A stretch of 64,000 bases of DNA, from positions 62,001 through 126,000 of the forward strand of contig JBMHDF010000018.1 in assembly GCA_049889535.1 (NCBI GenBank), in the 5' to 3' direction. Below are positions 1-9,278 of the stretch, piece by piece. The stretch's first letter is position 1; each line of letters begins with the position of its first letter. Source of the stretch: JAYQKL01 sp049889535 (GTDB taxonomy: Bacteria; Pseudomonadota; Alphaproteobacteria; RS24). The notes below the pieces were generated by a model that had not been told where the DNA came from, searched no databases, and saw only the letters and a list, made by a program, of their open reading frames with translations. The translations under genes were made by a program, and so were the position numbers.

Positions 1-170
1 GTGAACATGATAAGCCGATTATTTTGGTGAATATGAACGCTTTTTGGGATCCATTTATGAAACTGTTAGATGCGATGGAGCAGCAAGGTTTTTTATATCC
101 AGGCACAAAAGACAGATTGCTTTTAGTGCCTGACAGTCAAAGTGCTGTCGAGGCTCTCAGCAGCTCATAA
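1..170 (+). CDS. LOG family protein, C-terminal end (partial)
   Basis: The frame starting at base 3 stays open from the window edge to a TAA at 168-170, giving about 55 residues. The end contains KPIILVNMNAFWDPFMKLLD and KDRLLLVPDS. This pattern is typical of the C-terminus of LOG-family (TIGR00730, 'lysine decarboxylase-like') Rossmann proteins, whose characterised members are phosphoribohydrolases that release the base from nucleoside 5'-monophosphates. The catalytic PGGxGTxxE motif would lie upstream of the window and cannot be checked. The gene converges on the citramalate synthase gene, with 5 bp between the two stop codons. Confidence 0.7.
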   Translation, partial: EHDKPIILVNMNAFWDPFMKLLDAMEQQGFLYPGTKDRLLLVPDSQSAVEALSSS

Positions 171-175
171 TGGAT

Positions 176-1795
176 TTATTGCGGGCTTGATGAAACCTTG
201 TCGCGACACAATTTATAAATTATCGCATCATGCAGGGCGCGAAAACTTGCCGCCACCACATTTTCAGACACACCCAATGTCCGCCAGCTATGGCCCGTAT
301 CATCAACGCTTTCAATGACAACACGCGTCACGGCGCCCGTGCCAGTGTTCAAAATTCGCACCTTATAATCCACCAATCTTAAATCCTTCAAATAGGGCGC
401 ATATCGGCGTAAGTCTGATCTTAAAGCACTATCCAGCGCGTTCACAGGGCCATTGCCCGTGCCTTTTGTTGTTACCTCTTCGTCATCAATCTTTAAGGTG
501 ACACTGGCTTCGGATTTGCTGTCTTCTAAATCACCGCCAGCATGCGAGACCGTGACATCGTAAGAAACCACTTCGAAAAAATCCGGTACATCATTCATCA
601 GTTTTTTTGCTAGCAACTCAAATGATGCCCCCGCACTATCAAAACTGTAACCAACTAATTCTTTTTCTTTAATCTCTGACAAAATACGATCAACCGTTGC
701 TTTATCAGAAACTTTGATGCCTGCATTTTCAAGCCGCGCGAGAATATTGCTACGCCCCGCTTGGTCTGAAACCAAAATCTTTCTTTCATTACCAACCGCA
801 TCAGGTGCGATATGTTCATAGGTTTGCGGGTCTTTCATCACCGCTGACACATGAATACCGCCCTTATGCGCAAAAGCGCTGTCACCAACAAAAGGCTGGT
901 GACGGTTTGGTGTGCGATTAAGCAAATCATCTAAAAAACGAGAGGCTTTGGTTAATCCGGTCAATTTCTCAAGCGTCACACCTATAGAAAAACGCTTTGC
1001 GTAACGCGGCTTTAACAAAAGTGTCGGTATCAGCGAAACCATATTCGCATTACCGCAACGCTCGCCAAGTCCGTTTAATGTGCCTTGCACTTGCCGCACG
1101 CCCGCCTCAATCGCGGCCAATGAATTGGCAACTGCATTTTCCGTATCATTATGCGCATGGATGCCAAGTTTTGTTCCATCAATATGCTGGGTAACGGCAC
1201 TGACAATATCAAAAATCTCACTTGGCAATGTGCCGCCATTTGTATCACATAAAACAACCCAGCGCGCCCCCGCATCAATCGCGGTTTGCGCACAAGCCAA
1301 CGCATATTCTGGATTGGCCTTATATCCATCAAAAAAATGCTCGCAATCAATCATCGCCTCTTTGCCACGATTAACAATTGCCTCAACACTATCGCGGATG
1401 GCATCAAGATTTTCATCTTCTTCAATACCAAGAGCAATTTTGACATGATAATCCCAGCTTTTTGCCACCAGACAAACGGCTTCGCTTTGCGCATCAAGTA
1501 TCATCGCCAGTCCAGGATCATTTTCAACTGAACGGCCCGCGCGCTTAGTCATCCCAAAAGCTGTTAGACGGCTTGTGGTAAACTCATTTGGCATTGAAAA
1601 AAATTGCGTATCCGTCGGATTTGCGCCTGGATAACCACCTTCAATATAATCCAGCCCAAGCTCATCGAGAATTTTGCAAATAGCTTGCTTGTCCTCGACA
1701 GAAAAATCCACACCCGCTGTTTGCTGACCATCTCTTAAAGTCGTGTCAAACAAATACAGACGTTCGCGGTCTCCATTTCCGTTTTGAGCCTTCAT
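176..1795 (-). CDS. cimA: (R)-citramalate synthase
   Basis: 539 residues. The enzyme condenses pyruvate with acetyl-CoA to give (R)-citramalate, the entry to the threonine-independent isoleucine route. The HMGL-like TIM barrel starts with DTTLRDGQ (residues 17-24), which carries the catalytic Arg and metal-binding Asp. HAHND at 213-217 supplies further metal ligands, and NGLGERCGNAN follows at about 241. The region after about residue 400 matches a LeuA-type allosteric domain, expected to sense isoleucine. The length and GGYPGANP segment fit the TIGR00977 citramalate synthase group better than 2-isopropylmalate synthase. It is the last gene of a nadE-gltX-cimA run, 19 bp after gltX. The start is ATG. 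Confidence 0.9.
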   Translation of the reverse strand: MKAQNGNGDRERLYLFDTTLRDGQQTAGVDFSVEDKQAICKILDELGLDYIEGGYPGANPTDTQFFSMPNEFTTSRLTAFGMTKRAGRSVENDPGLAMILDAQSEAVCLVAKSWDYHVKIALGIEEDENLDAIRDSVEAIVNRGKEAMIDCEHFFDGYKANPEYALACAQTAIDAGARWVVLCDTNGGTLPSEIFDIVSAVTQHIDGTKLGIHAHNDTENAVANSLAAIEAGVRQVQGTLNGLGERCGNANMVSLIPTLLLKPRYAKRFSIGVTLEKLTGLTKASRFLDDLLNRTPNRHQPFVGDSAFAHKGGIHVSAVMKDPQTYEHIAPDAVGNERKILVSDQAGRSNILARLENAGIKVSDKATVDRILSEIKEKELVGYSFDSAGASFELLAKKLMNDVPDFFEVVSYDVTVSHAGGDLEDSKSEASVTLKIDDEEVTTKGTGNGPVNALDSALRSDLRRYAPYLKDLRLVDYKVRILNTGTGAVTRVVIESVDDTGHSWRTLGVSENVVAASFRALHDAIIYKLCRDKVSSSPQ

Positions 1796-1814
1796 TAAAT
1801 CACCTTAAGCGTAT

Positions 1815-3152
1815 TTAGTTGTTTCTTAAACGATTCTTCGCACGCTCCGCGCCAATAAGCAATAAAAGGTTTTGCATTTCAGGGCCTTGCGCCTGTCCGG
1901 TCAGAGCTTGGCGCAGGGGCATAAACAAGTTTCGACCCTTGCGACCTGTTTGTTCTTTCAATGTCGATGTCCACCTAGCCCATGTTTCTAAATCCCATGG
2001 TTCAGCTGGTAACGCGGCCAAAGCGGCCTCAATATAATCAGCATTTTCAGCTTCTATAACTGGCGTCACAGGCCCATCAATAATTTGCCACAGCTCAGCA
2101 ATATCAGTTAATTTTTCAAGATTACCGCGCACGGCCAACCAAAACGCTTCGCCCCCACCAACACCTAATGTGGCCAACTTATCGGCAATATCCGCATAAT
2201 CAGTTTCATGCAAAATTTTCGCATTCAAGCGGTCTAATTCTTCTGGGTCAAATCGCGCCGGCGCACGCCCAAGACGTGTCAGGTCGAAACCTGTCGCCAA
2301 GGCCATCACATCAGTTTGAATTTCCACAGGGTCCGGCGTGCCAAGCCTTGCAATCAGGCTGTTAATCGCCATTGGGTTGATATCAGCATCACGCAAACTT
2401 TCCAAAGATAACGAGCCAAGCCTCTTTGACAAAGCACTGCCATCCGCCATCACCAGCAATGGGTGATGCGCAAACACAGGCACAGTCCCGCCTAAAGCCT
2501 TGATAATTTCAATTTGTGTGGCTGTATTCGTGACATGGTCCTCACCGCGAATAATATGTGTTACGCCAAATTCGAGGTCATCAACCACGCTCGGCAATGT
2601 GTAAAGATATGTCCCATCTGCCCGAACCAAAACCGGGTCAGACAGACTCGCTGTATCGATTTTCTGCTCGCCGCGCACTAAATCCTGCCACTGAACCAAA
2701 TCGCCTGACAATTTGAAACGATAATGTGGCTTGCGCCCTTCAGCCTCAAAAGCGGCAATGTCATCAGCCGATAAATCCAATGCAGCGCGGTCATAGACCG
2801 GCGGCTTACCTCTAGAAAGCTGGCGTTTGCGCTTTAATTCCAATTCATCAGGGGTTTCATAACAAGCATAAATCAATCCCTGCTTTTGAAGTTTTTCAAA
2901 CACTTCATCATATTGCGCAAACCGCTCAGATTGTTTGGCCTGCACATCAACAGTTAATCCGAGCCACGCTAAATCTTCAATAATGCCCCGCGCAAACGCC
3001 TCTGTTGAGCGCTCGGCATCTGTATCATCAAGCCGCAACATAAATTGTCCGTTTTGGGACTTCGCAAACAACCAGCAAAATAATGCTGTTCGAGCATTAC
3101 CAACATGAATTTTACCAGTCGGGCTGGGTGCAAATCGCGTGAGTATGGTCAT
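1815..3152 (-). CDS. gltX: Glutamyl-tRNA synthetase
   Basis: 445 residues. A class I aminoacyl-tRNA synthetase that charges tRNA-Glu and, in bacteria lacking glutaminyl-tRNA synthetase, often tRNA-Gln as well. The HIGH motif appears as HVGN at residues 16-19 within PSPTGKIHVGNART. The KMSKS equivalent is the LSKRLGSLS segment at about residue 240. A helical anticodon-binding region makes up the C-terminal part. Many alphaproteobacteria carry two GltX paralogues; this short form could be either, and its tRNA specificity cannot be read from sequence. It sits 8 bp after nadE and 19 bp before cimA, so the three are probably cotranscribed. Confidence 0.93.
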   Translation of the reverse strand: MTILTRFAPSPTGKIHVGNARTALFCWLFAKSQNGQFMLRLDDTDAERSTEAFARGIIEDLAWLGLTVDVQAKQSERFAQYDEVFEKLQKQGLIYACYETPDELELKRKRQLSRGKPPVYDRAALDLSADDIAAFEAEGRKPHYRFKLSGDLVQWQDLVRGEQKIDTASLSDPVLVRADGTYLYTLPSVVDDLEFGVTHIIRGEDHVTNTATQIEIIKALGGTVPVFAHHPLLVMADGSALSKRLGSLSLESLRDADINPMAINSLIARLGTPDPVEIQTDVMALATGFDLTRLGRAPARFDPEELDRLNAKILHETDYADIADKLATLGVGGGEAFWLAVRGNLEKLTDIAELWQIIDGPVTPVIEAENADYIEAALAALPAEPWDLETWARWTSTLKEQTGRKGRNLFMPLRQALTGQAQGPEMQNLLLLIGAERAKNRLRNN

Positions 3153-3160
3153 TTTATTCC

Positions 3161-4843
3161 TTAGCCTTTAAATCTTGCATCTCTAAACCCATTGGTGATG
3201 GGGTAACGTCTATCGCGGCCAAAATTCCGCGATCCAATTTTCACACCGGGCGCAGCCTGACGGCGTTTATATTCTGAAATATATAATAAATGTTCTATCC
3301 GTTTGACGGTTTCGGCGTCATAACCCTGCGCGATAATGTCATCAACGCCCATTTCCTCTTCAACAAGCGCATGTAAAATGGCGTCCAAAACCTCATATGG
3401 GGGCAGACTATCTTCGTCTTTTTGGTCTGCACGCAATTCTGCGCTTGGCGGTTTTTCAATTATATTATGTGGTATCACGACCCCTTTAGGCCCCAAACAG
3501 CCGGCAGGCAGGTTTTCATTGCGCCATTTGGATAAGGCAAACACATCCATTTTATAAATATCTTTAATCGGATTGAATCCCCCATTCATATCGCCATAAA
3601 GCGTTGCATAACCAACTGAAACTTCCGATTTATTCCCAGTTGTCACAACCATTGAACCAAATTTATTCGACACCGCCATAAGTAATGTTCCACGAATACG
3701 CGACTGGATATTTTCCTCCGTAATATCCACATCACGGCCTGCAAATAGTGGGGCGAGCTTATCAGAAAATGCTGTCACCATATTTTCAATGCTTATCGTG
3801 TCTAGTCTTACACCTAATTTGGTGGCACAATCCGCCGCATCATCAAGGCTGGATTGAGAGGTATATTTTGATGGCATCATAATGCACTGCACACGCTCAT
3901 GGCCAAGCGCATCAACCGCAATTGCCGCGCAAATCGCGCTGTCAATGCCCCCTGATAACCCCAATAAAACACCTGGAAAACGGTTTTTTTCAACATAGTC
4001 CCGCAAACCCAAAACCGCAGCTTGATAAATCAGCTCCATCTCCTCAGGCGTGTCTGCTTGGTTGTCATTTAAACACACCCAACCCTGTTCAGTTTTTTGC
4101 CATTCAGTAAATTGCACATGCTCCTGCCAAGCGGGCAATGTGATAGGAATATATGGGTTTTGGTCATTACTGGGCAGCATCACAAAACTGCGACCATCAA
4201 AAACCAACTCATCTTGCCCACCAATTTGGTTAACATAAATCAATGGCAAACCAGTATCTGCGCACCTTTTAGCTACATGCGCACATCTTTGTTCATGTTT
4301 TCCACGCTCAAATGGCGAGCCATTGGGCGAGATGAAAAGTTCAGCCCCTTGCGTTTTTAGATGCGCCGCCACATCGTCGAACCAAACATCTTCACAAATT
4401 GGCAAACCAATTTTGATGCCAAATGCTGAAACCGGCTCTGGCAGAGGACCCGCATCAAATAACCGTTTCTCATCAAAAACAGCATAATTGGGTAAATGTA
4501 CTTTATGGCGCAAATGCATCTGCCCATTTTCAGCCAAAAGCACTGAATTAAATAATTTGTCTTTTGCCTCATCAAGCCAAGGCAAACCAAAAATCATTGC
4601 AGGCCCATTTTGGGTTAACATCACCAATTCTTGCGCGGCTTGTTTAATTTTTTGCAAAAACGATGTTTTGCGCACCAAATCCTCTGGCGGATAACCCGAT
4701 AAATACAACTCACCCGCCACCAGCACATCAGCACCTTCTTGGCTTGCCTGTTGATGGGCGCGCGTCAATTTATCCTGATTGCCAGCAATGTCGCCGACAA
4801 TTGGATTAAGCTGCGCTAGGGCTATTTTGAGCGTATTTGTCAT
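3161..4843 (-). CDS. nadE: Glutamine-dependent NAD+ synthetase
   Basis: 560 residues. Makes NAD+ from deamido-NAD+ with ATP, using ammonia released from glutamine. The N-terminal nitrilase-like (CN hydrolase) domain shows the Glu45-Lys114-Cys150 triad, with the Cys in GLPICEDVWF. The C-terminal ATP pyrophosphatase domain starts with the P-loop SGGIDS at 297-302. The full two-domain length means ammonia is channelled internally. It is the first gene of a minus-strand group with gltX and cimA and diverges from the DAHP synthase gene across a 201-bp spacer. Confidence 0.95.
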   Translation of the reverse strand: MTNTLKIALAQLNPIVGDIAGNQDKLTRAHQQASQEGADVLVAGELYLSGYPPEDLVRKTSFLQKIKQAAQELVMLTQNGPAMIFGLPWLDEAKDKLFNSVLLAENGQMHLRHKVHLPNYAVFDEKRLFDAGPLPEPVSAFGIKIGLPICEDVWFDDVAAHLKTQGAELFISPNGSPFERGKHEQRCAHVAKRCADTGLPLIYVNQIGGQDELVFDGRSFVMLPSNDQNPYIPITLPAWQEHVQFTEWQKTEQGWVCLNDNQADTPEEMELIYQAAVLGLRDYVEKNRFPGVLLGLSGGIDSAICAAIAVDALGHERVQCIMMPSKYTSQSSLDDAADCATKLGVRLDTISIENMVTAFSDKLAPLFAGRDVDITEENIQSRIRGTLLMAVSNKFGSMVVTTGNKSEVSVGYATLYGDMNGGFNPIKDIYKMDVFALSKWRNENLPAGCLGPKGVVIPHNIIEKPPSAELRADQKDEDSLPPYEVLDAILHALVEEEMGVDDIIAQGYDAETVKRIEHLLYISEYKRRQAAPGVKIGSRNFGRDRRYPITNGFRDARFKG

Positions 4844-5044
4844 ACAGACTATGTAACCTTAGAAACCCTGCAGGACAAACAAAAACCATAAAAATCAATC
4901 CCTAAGCGCTAAAAAACATAATTTCAGCGCAAAAATGATAAAAAATCGGTGGTTTTATGTTTCTCAACCCCTCCTGCCCCTTTTACTTGGAGTCGTTCTA
5001 AGCTATATGTGGAATGAAAATAACTCTGAAAGAAAGCTGAAGAT
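4844..5044. promoter_or_regulatory. Divergent nadE / DAHP synthase intergenic region
   Basis: This 201-bp AT-rich spacer must hold the promoters for nadE (minus) and the DAHP synthase gene (plus). An 8-bp inverted repeat, AAACATAA at 4914-4921 and TTATGTTT at 4955-4962, lies inside it. I see no near-consensus sigma70 promoter and no riboswitch or attenuator-like fold. Confidence 0.3.
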
Positions 5045-6415
5045 ATGAGCAAGAACTGGACACCAACAAGCTGGCAAGATTTTCCTATCCGGCAGGTGCC
5101 AACATATCCTGATCAGGAAGCCTTGGCTAATGTGGAAGCGCGCTTGGCCAGCTTCCCGCCGCTCGTCTTTGCTGGCGAGGCACGCCAGCTTAAAGCACAA
5201 TTGGCCCAAGTTGCAGAAGGCAAAGCCTTTTTACTGCAAGGCGGCGATTGCGCAGAGAGTTTTGCTGAGCATCACGCTGACAATATCCGCGACACATTTC
5301 GTGTGATGCTGCAAATGTCCACCGTGCTGACTTTTGGCGCCAAAATGCCAATTGTTAAAGTTGGGCGCATGGCGGGGCAGTTTGCCAAACCGCGCTCTGC
5401 GGATACAGAAACCCAAAATGGTGTGGAATTGGCCAGCTATCGTGGTGACATTATCAACGGCATTGAATTTACAGAAGACGCGCGCGTGCCTGACCCTAAT
5501 CGGCAGATTGCGGCTTATCGTCAAGCAGCCTCGACTTTAAATCTTTTGCGTGCATTTGCTAAGGGCGGCTATGCTGATTTAACTGAAGTGCATCGCTGGA
5601 ATCAGGGCTTTGTTGCCGAGAGCCAGCAGGGCGAACGCTATGAGAAAATTGCCAATCAAATTGATGAAGCAATCCTTTTCATGGAGGCTTGCGGCATTAA
5701 TAGCCAAACTGCGCCGCAGCTTGGCATGGTTGATTTCTTTACCAGCCATGAAGCGCTCTTGCTTGGATATGAAACGGCGCTGACCCGCCTTGATAGCATG
5801 TCAGGTGATTATTACGATACCTCAGCGCATATGCTTTGGATTGGTGATAGAACTCGCCAACCCGATGGCGCACATGTTGAGTTTTTGTCAGGTGTGAAAA
5901 ATCCACTTGGCTTAAAATGCGGGCCAAGCCTTGACCCTGAAGAGCTGATTGTGTTGTTAGATAAACTTAACCCAGAAAATGAAGCTGGTAGAATTACTCT
6001 AATCGGCCGTTTTGGTCATGAGAATGTCGAAAAGTATTTGCCTGCACTCATTCGCGTGGTCGAGCGTGAGGGGCGCAAAGTTGTTTGGTCTTGTGACCCA
6101 ATGCATGGCAACACAATCAAAGCGTCAAATGGCTATAAAACGCGTCCGGTAGATCGTATTTTGTCTGAGGTTGAAAGCTTTATGGCTGTTCATCGCGCCG
6201 AAGGTACGCATGCGGGGGGCATTCATTTTGAGATGACAGGTCAGAATGTGACCGAATGTCTTGGGGGCGCGCAAGCGATTTCGGAAGAGGATTTGTCCAG
6301 CCGCTATCACACACATTGCGACCCGCGGCTCAATGGCTCTCAAGCTTTAGAGCTTGCCTTTTTGATTGCGGAAGGTCTAAAGGCTGAAAACGACAAGAAA
6401 ACGAAAGTGGCTTAA
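5045..6415 (+). CDS. 3-deoxy-7-phosphoheptulonate (DAHP) synthase, class II
   Basis: 456 residues. Catalyses the first step of the shikimate pathway, joining phosphoenolpyruvate and erythrose 4-phosphate. It is a class II (plant/AroAII-like) enzyme, shown by LLQGGDCAESF near residue 62, KVGRMAGQFAKPRS, WIGDRTRQ, WSCDPMHGNT and GGIHFEMTGQNVTECLGG near the end. These blocks hold the metal Cys and Glu and the substrate-binding Arg and Lys residues. Class II enzymes are the usual form in many alphaproteobacteria. It stands alone on the plus strand and converges on the acyltransferase gene with 9 bp between. Confidence 0.93.
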   Translation: MSKNWTPTSWQDFPIRQVPTYPDQEALANVEARLASFPPLVFAGEARQLKAQLAQVAEGKAFLLQGGDCAESFAEHHADNIRDTFRVMLQMSTVLTFGAKMPIVKVGRMAGQFAKPRSADTETQNGVELASYRGDIINGIEFTEDARVPDPNRQIAAYRQAASTLNLLRAFAKGGYADLTEVHRWNQGFVAESQQGERYEKIANQIDEAILFMEACGINSQTAPQLGMVDFFTSHEALLLGYETALTRLDSMSGDYYDTSAHMLWIGDRTRQPDGAHVEFLSGVKNPLGLKCGPSLDPEELIVLLDKLNPENEAGRITLIGRFGHENVEKYLPALIRVVEREGRKVVWSCDPMHGNTIKASNGYKTRPVDRILSEVESFMAVHRAEGTHAGGIHFEMTGQNVTECLGGAQAISEEDLSSRYHTHCDPRLNGSQALELAFLIAEGLKAENDKKTKVA

Positions 6416-6424
6416 CGAGCTTAT

Positions 6425-7201
6425 CTAAACTTTATGATGAGATGAGCTGTTGCGCGGCGAGGGTTTATCCACCGCGGCATGAGCTTCGTCAAAACAGCGG
6501 TTTAACTGCTCAGTGACTGCCACTCTGTTTTTTTCCAAATCCTCTTCTGACAGGTTTTTATCAATATAAATTGGTGCGCCAAAAACCGCTTCAAACCGGT
6601 TAAAAGGAAACGGAAACTGGGATTTATCCCATGATTTTGGAAAAATCTTATGACGGCGACTGGCCGCTGCCGCTGGAATAATTGGCACACCAGCGCGAGA
6701 AGCGAGAACAATCAATCCCTCGCCACTATCATAAGATGGACCAGGCGCAATATCGGATGTGATAATGATATTTTCTTTTTTTGCCAAAAGCTTGAGCATG
6801 ACATGGAATGCTTCACGGCCACCTTTTTCTTTCTTTTTCGGTTTCTTCGCCGCCTTGCCCGTGCCAGAGCCACGCAAAACCCCAAAGCCCAAATATCGGA
6901 TAAACGGATCCATCAACGAGCCATATGGGCTTTTTGATGTCAGCACATAAGACGGTCTTTTCATTTTATGCTTAATCACCACACTAAGGGTGAGTAGATT
7001 GCCGTGCCAAAATGCCAGAATAAAGGGCTTCCCGTCAGCTTCTAGTTTTTGGATATGCTCTAAACCTTTTGTATTTTCACGCGAACTCACGCGTAAAAAA
7101 CTATGTAAAATAATAATCAGTTGCGCCAATAACCAAATTAAAACACCTGGTCTTTCTGATGTTTTACCCTTCCCCCGAAATAAAGAAAATTTGCTGGCCA
7201 T
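6425..7201 (-). CDS. Lysophospholipid acyltransferase family protein (DUF374)
   Basis: 258 residues from the ATG at 7201. An in-frame start at 7228 would overlap the end of gor and is less likely; AAAGAG upstream of 7201 can act as a ribosome-binding site. A hydrophobic N-terminal segment (about residues 18-36) suggests a membrane anchor. The core has FILAFWHGNLL, LTSKSPYGSLMDPFIRYLGF, SDIAPGPSYDSGEG and GVPIIPAAAAS, the layout of the DUF374 branch of glycerolipid acyltransferases. A lysine-rich insert (KKPKKKEKGG) replaces a short loop. The donor and acceptor are unknown; family members are proposed to act in lipid A or phospholipid acylation. It is the last gene of the packed djlA-like/rpiA/gor group. 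Confidence 0.8.
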   Translation of the reverse strand: MASKFSLFRGKGKTSERPGVLIWLLAQLIIILHSFLRVSSRENTKGLEHIQKLEADGKPFILAFWHGNLLTLSVVIKHKMKRPSYVLTSKSPYGSLMDPFIRYLGFGVLRGSGTGKAAKKPKKKEKGGREAFHVMLKLLAKKENIIITSDIAPGPSYDSGEGLIVLASRAGVPIIPAAAASRRHKIFPKSWDKSQFPFPFNRFEAVFGAPIYIDKNLSEEDLEKNRVAVTEQLNRCFDEAHAAVDKPSPRNSSSHHKV

Positions 7202-7214
7202 AACGCTAACTCTT

Positions 7215-8573
7215 TTAAGCCTCTTCAATTGGGGTTTTCATTGTCACAAGCTCTTCAGCCGCTGTTGGGTGAACCGCAACTGTTGCATCAAAATCTGCCT
7301 TTGTTGCCCCCATTGTCACGGCAATGCCAAAAGCTTGTATCATCTCGCCACTATCTGGCCCCACAATATGCAGACCTAAAACCTTATCGGTTTTTTTATC
7401 GACAATTAATTTCATCAAGGTTTTTTCATCATTGCCAGAAAGCGTATGCTTCATCGGACGAAAAACTGAGCGATATATTTCAACATCAGACTGCGCCCGC
7501 GCTTCTTCTTCTGTTAGCCCGACTGTGCCAATGGGCGGTTGCGAAAATACTGCCGTTGGAATGATAGAATGGTCAACCTGTTGCGGGTTTTGATTAAAAA
7601 CGGTTTCCGCAAAAGCCGCTCCCTCGCGAATAGCAATAGGCGTTAATTGCGCCCGGTCCGTGACATCGCCAACTGCGTAAATATGGTCCACAGATGTTTT
7701 TGAAAAAGCATCAACTTTAATCGCCCCATTTTCATGCGTTTGAACACCCGCTTTTTCAAGCCCCAAGCCTGCAATATTGGGCACCCGCCCTGTTGCATAC
7801 ATCACGCAATCTGTCGCCAGCTCATCACCATTGCCAAGCTGCAGCTGATAGCCATTAGCCTGTTTAGAAATAGCGGCTATGTCAGTTTCAAGCAAAACCG
7901 TGATGCCCTTTTTTTGCATTTCTGTACGCAAATGAGTTCGAATATCCATATCAAACCCGCGCATGATTTCTTCGCCACGATATATAAGCGTCACATCAAC
8001 CCCAAGTCCGTTGAAAATACCCGCAAACTCAACAGCGATATAGCCACCGCCAACAATCACCATGCGCGCGGGTAAGCTGTCGAGGTGAAACGCCTCATTG
8101 GAAGTGATAATATGCTCCCGCCCTTCAATATCAGGTACAAATGGCGCCGCGCCAGGTGCGAGCAAAATATATTTTGCTGTTATTTGCCGCTCTCCAATTT
8201 GGATGGTGTGCGGGTCAAGCAGTTCGGCGCGCTGCTCAATAATTTCAACGCCTGCCGCTTTCGCATTTTTAATATAAATTTGATTTAAGCGATCAATTTC
8301 AGCATCTTTATTTTTTATCAAAGTCGCCCAATCAAATTGCGCATCGGATACCGTCCAGCCAAAACCTGCCGCCTCGTGAAAGTCTTCTGCATAATGGCTG
8401 GCATAAACAAAAAGTTTTTTAGGCACACAGCCGCGAATGACACATGTACCACCAACGCGATATTCTTCAGCCATCGCCGTTTTAGCGCCATAGCTTGCGC
8501 TCATGCGCGCCGCACGCACACCACCGCTACCCGCGCCGATAACAAACAAATCATAATCAAAATCGCTGCTCAT
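7215..8573 (-). CDS. gor: Glutathione-disulfide reductase
   Basis: 452 residues. An FAD-dependent class I pyridine nucleotide-disulfide oxidoreductase that reduces GSSG with NADPH in the cytoplasm. FAD is bound at VIGAGSGGVRAAR, the redox-active pair is Cys44/Cys49 in GGTCVIRGCVPKKL, and the second nucleotide site starts at VIVGGGYIAVEFAG. The C-terminal HPTAAEE carries the active-site His-Glu pair. CVIRGC is the variant found in plant and alphaproteobacterial glutathione reductases. It begins 3 bp after rpiA ends, so the two are very likely cotranscribed. Confidence 0.94.
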   Translation of the reverse strand: MSSDFDYDLFVIGAGSGGVRAARMSASYGAKTAMAEEYRVGGTCVIRGCVPKKLFVYASHYAEDFHEAAGFGWTVSDAQFDWATLIKNKDAEIDRLNQIYIKNAKAAGVEIIEQRAELLDPHTIQIGERQITAKYILLAPGAAPFVPDIEGREHIITSNEAFHLDSLPARMVIVGGGYIAVEFAGIFNGLGVDVTLIYRGEEIMRGFDMDIRTHLRTEMQKKGITVLLETDIAAISKQANGYQLQLGNGDELATDCVMYATGRVPNIAGLGLEKAGVQTHENGAIKVDAFSKTSVDHIYAVGDVTDRAQLTPIAIREGAAFAETVFNQNPQQVDHSIIPTAVFSQPPIGTVGLTEEEARAQSDVEIYRSVFRPMKHTLSGNDEKTLMKLIVDKKTDKVLGLHIVGPDSGEMIQAFGIAVTMGATKADFDATVAVHPTAAEELVTMKTPIEEA

Positions 8574-8576
8574 TAT

Positions 8577-9269
8577 TTATTCAAATTCCTTAACACCATC
8601 AGAGGTCGCAAGATAAATTTTTTGTGCCATATTGATAAACAGTCCATGCTCCATAACACCTGGAATGTCAAGCAAGGCCGCCGCAAGTTTTTTAGGGTCA
8701 TGGATAACCCCAAGCGCGCAATCATAAATCACATGCCCGCTATCGGTTTTAAAAGCTTCACCCTCAGCATTTTGCCTTAAGCGTATTTCGCCCTTATGGC
8801 CCGTCGCTTGCAAAACGCCCTCCACAGCCTGCGCACTCGCCTCATGCGCGAAATGATTGATTTCGACCGGCAGTGGAAACGCGCCTAACTGCTTCACCCA
8901 TTTTGTTTCATCAGCAATCACCATCATGGCGTCTGAAGCAGCGGCGACTATTTTTTCGCGCAATAAGGCGCCGCCCCCCCCTTTTATTAGATTAAGCTCT
9001 GGGTCAATTTCATCCGCGCCATCAATGGTCAAATCAAGCCGCTTCAGCACGCTTAAATCTGCCAATGGGATGTCCAGACTTTCAGCCTGTTGGCGCGTTG
9101 CCTCAGATGTCGGCACACAAATCACATCCAGCCCGTCTCGCACCAAAGCCCCAAGCCCATCAACAAAATAGCGGGCGGTTGAACCTGTCCCTAACCCTAA
9201 CTTCATGCCAGAGCGTAGATTTTCAAGCGCTTTAAGCGCGGCTTTTTTCTTCATTTCCTCTTGCGACAT
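8577..9269 (-). CDS. rpiA: Ribose-5-phosphate isomerase A
   Basis: 230 residues, the usual length. Interconverts ribose 5-phosphate and ribulose 5-phosphate in the pentose phosphate pathway. GLGTGSTA at about 25-32 is the phosphate-binding loop, and IDGADEIDPELNLIKGGGGA with LLREKIVA contain the catalytic Asp, Glu and Lys residues. It lies 9 bp after the DnaJ-like gene and 3 bp before gor; with gor it links NADPH-producing sugar metabolism to glutathione reduction. Confidence 0.95.
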   Translation of the reverse strand: MSQEEMKKKAALKALENLRSGMKLGLGTGSTARYFVDGLGALVRDGLDVICVPTSEATRQQAESLDIPLADLSVLKRLDLTIDGADEIDPELNLIKGGGGALLREKIVAAASDAMMVIADETKWVKQLGAFPLPVEINHFAHEASAQAVEGVLQATGHKGEIRLRQNAEGEAFKTDSGHVIYDCALGVIHDPKKLAAALLDIPGVMEHGLFINMAQKIYLATSDGVKEFE

Positions 9270-9278
9270 ATTCCCTCA

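Noticed and set aside
8337..8780. A 147-codon plus-strand open frame across the gor/rpiA junction.
   Set aside because: It is antisense to two well-supported genes and shows no protein family features.
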